From CAZOMR01 sp964580655 (GTDB lineage Bacteria; RBG-13-61-14; CAZOMR01), in NCBI GenBank assembly GCA_964580655.1, contig CAZOMR010000207.1, forward strand, positions 1 to 5,940: 5,940 nucleotides of DNA, in the 5' to 3' direction. Every line of letters begins with the position of its first letter. Position 1 is the first letter of the stretch. The notes under the pieces are model-generated. The model saw only the letters and a program-made list of their open reading frames with translations. It ran no database searches and was not told the DNA's origin. Of this stretch, positions 5,334-5,940 are shown piece after piece. A program made the translations under genes and the position numbers.

Positions 5334-5801
5334 TCATGCGGCTCTCTTGCCGCGGTTTGAGCGGTGATTTCGGGCTCTTTTCGGCTTTTCCATCTTATGA
5401 GAGCCTGGAGACAGCATGCGTATCAGGCGGTATATCTTTCTGTGCTCGATCTCCATGAACTTATTGCGATATACCCTTTTCCGGTATTCACTGAATTCTC
5501 CTTTCTCCAGGACCTCTTCAAACAGGCTGTCCAGTTCCCAGAAGAAGCTGTGCAGGAGTTCATGCAGTGCCAGACGCCGTAGCCACCCCGGACTCATACT
5601 CCGGCAGTTGGTTTCATTCAGCTTGAGATAGATGGTCTTGCGGTCATCATTCACGCTGACCACTGCATAATTGTCTTTCAGGTCCTTGTCCGCGCTCGCA
5701 ATATTGAAACGGGCAATGAGGCGGTAGTCCTCAAGCCCAAGCTGGCGGCGCACTGACTCGATGGTCCCCCGTAATTTCCTCTTTTTCTTCGCACTGATCA
5801 T
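5334..5801 (-). CDS. Small basic HExxH protein, putative zinc metallopeptidase
   Basis: The product is 155 aa from ATG 5801. It has a zinc-peptidase signature, LALHELLHSFFWELDS, with H80-E81 and H84 as the HExxH core. A third ligand could be among E117, E119 and H120 in the following helix (MEIEHRKIYRL), but I cannot fix it by eye. Residues 24-62 look like short strands (YRLIARFNIA, YAVVSVNDD, TIYLKLNE), as in small SprT/ImmA-like minigluzincins. The C-terminal 17 residues (KPKRARNHRSNRGKRAA) are strongly basic, suggesting nucleic-acid or acidic-partner binding. There is no signal peptide with this start. An in-frame ATG at 5861 would add 20 hydrophobic residues but has no Shine-Dalgarno; GGGGTAGGAT just before 5801 supports the shorter form. 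I do not recognise a named family and the target is unknown. It precedes the secreted hydrolase gene and probably shares its transcript. Confidence 0.75.
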   Translation of the reverse strand: MISAKKKRKLRGTIESVRRQLGLEDYRLIARFNIASADKDLKDNYAVVSVNDDRKTIYLKLNETNCRSMSPGWLRRLALHELLHSFFWELDSLFEEVLEKGEFSEYRKRVYRNKFMEIEHRKIYRLIRMLSPGSHKMEKPKRARNHRSNRGKRAA

Positions 5802-5938
5802 GATCCTACCCCTATATATAACAAATAATATGAGCCTCTTGCAAAAAGGCACAATGACCATGAATTTTCAAATAATAAGCCGCTCCACTCTTGTCCAAAA
5901 TAGGTTTTGCGTAAATCATCCTCCTGAAGTTGTGGCAT
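5798..5938 (-). CDS. Possible short ORF overlapping the HExxH gene start (uncertain)
   Basis: On the minus strand an open frame begins with ATG at 5938 (it may extend beyond the right edge) and runs 46 codons to a TGA at 5800-5798. It begins MPQLQEDDLRKTYFGQEWSG and its later part is hydrophobic and tyrosine-rich. Its stop overlaps the ATG of the HExxH gene as ATGA, the junction type used elsewhere in the window. Against it, the AT-rich promoter-like stretch lies inside it, codon third positions are more AT-rich than in the neighbouring genes, and I recognise no family. It could be a small gene, the truncated end of a gene outside the window, or chance. Confidence 0.25.
   Translation of the reverse strand: MPQLQEDDLRKTYFGQEWSGLLFENSWSLCLFARGSYYLLYIGVGS
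5815..5854 (-). promoter_or_regulatory. Promoter-like AT-rich region for the minus-strand pair
   Basis: Read on the minus strand there are two overlapping candidates. TTGCAA (5844-5839) with TATATA (5820-5815) at 18-nt spacing would start RNA only a few bases before ATG 5801. TTGTGC (5854-5849) with TATTAT (5830-5825) at 18-nt spacing leaves a leader that includes the GGGG Shine-Dalgarno region. Both have imperfect -35 boxes. Confidence 0.4.
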
Positions 5939-5940
5939 AA

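Noticed and set aside
5802..5861. ATG 5861 as the start of the HExxH protein, which would give a hydrophobic N-terminus
   Set aside because: No Shine-Dalgarno precedes it, the extension lies in AT-rich promoter-like sequence, and ATG 5801 has GGGGTAGGAT just upstream.
1..5940. CRISPR array, tRNA, rRNA, riboswitch or intact transposase
   Set aside because: No regularly spaced repeats, cloverleaf-like segments or recognisable transposase motifs were seen on either strand.

Overview
The window looks like a piece of chromosome from an anaerobic or facultatively anaerobic Gram-negative bacterium, perhaps Desulfobacterota (the former Deltaproteobacteria). The guess rests on three things: a heterodisulfide-reductase-D-like protein with two complete CCG domains, paired DUF1214/DUF1254 membrane-anchored proteins, and moderate GC content. 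It is an inference, since no rRNA or other phylogenetic marker is present.

Region 1 (1-3183, + strand) is a tightly packed operon that enters from the left edge. It holds the tail of an unidentified protein, a small SCP2-like (sterol-carrier-type) lipid-binding protein, a flavoprotein of the PCMH/VAO-GlcD superfamily, and an iron-sulfur protein with two ferredoxin-type cluster motifs plus two CCG domains. The junctions are a TTGA overlap, an ATGA overlap and an 8-14 nt overlap, so every downstream start sits inside the end of the gene before it. A flavin dehydrogenase next to an HdrD/GlpC-like electron carrier suggests a module that oxidises a hydroxylated or otherwise reduced substrate and sends electrons to a carrier or the quinone pool. 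The SCP2-like partner suggests that the substrate is hydrophobic or acyl-bound. The substrate is unknown.

Region 2 (3161-3308) has two consecutive inverted repeats at the operon end. The second is a long stem whose loop contains GGGGTCAGGCAC and resembles a dispersed palindromic repeat. A weak promoter and a good Shine-Dalgarno sequence for the next gene follow.

Region 3 (3309-4399, + strand) is a two-gene unit encoding DUF1214 and DUF1254 proteins. Each has one N-terminal membrane anchor, and the genes are coupled by an ATGA overlap.

Region 4 (4435-5801, - strand) converges on region 3. It encodes a small basic HExxH protein followed by a secreted endonuclease/exonuclease/phosphatase-fold (sphingomyelinase/DNase-I-like) enzyme. 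The last 80-140 bases hold an AT-rich promoter-like stretch and a possible short minus-strand reading frame whose stop overlaps the start of the HExxH gene.

I saw no rRNA, tRNA, CRISPR array, transposase or intact prophage gene. The best candidate for something undescribed is the SCP2-flavoprotein-HdrD operon. All functional statements come from reading motifs by eye; no database search was run.
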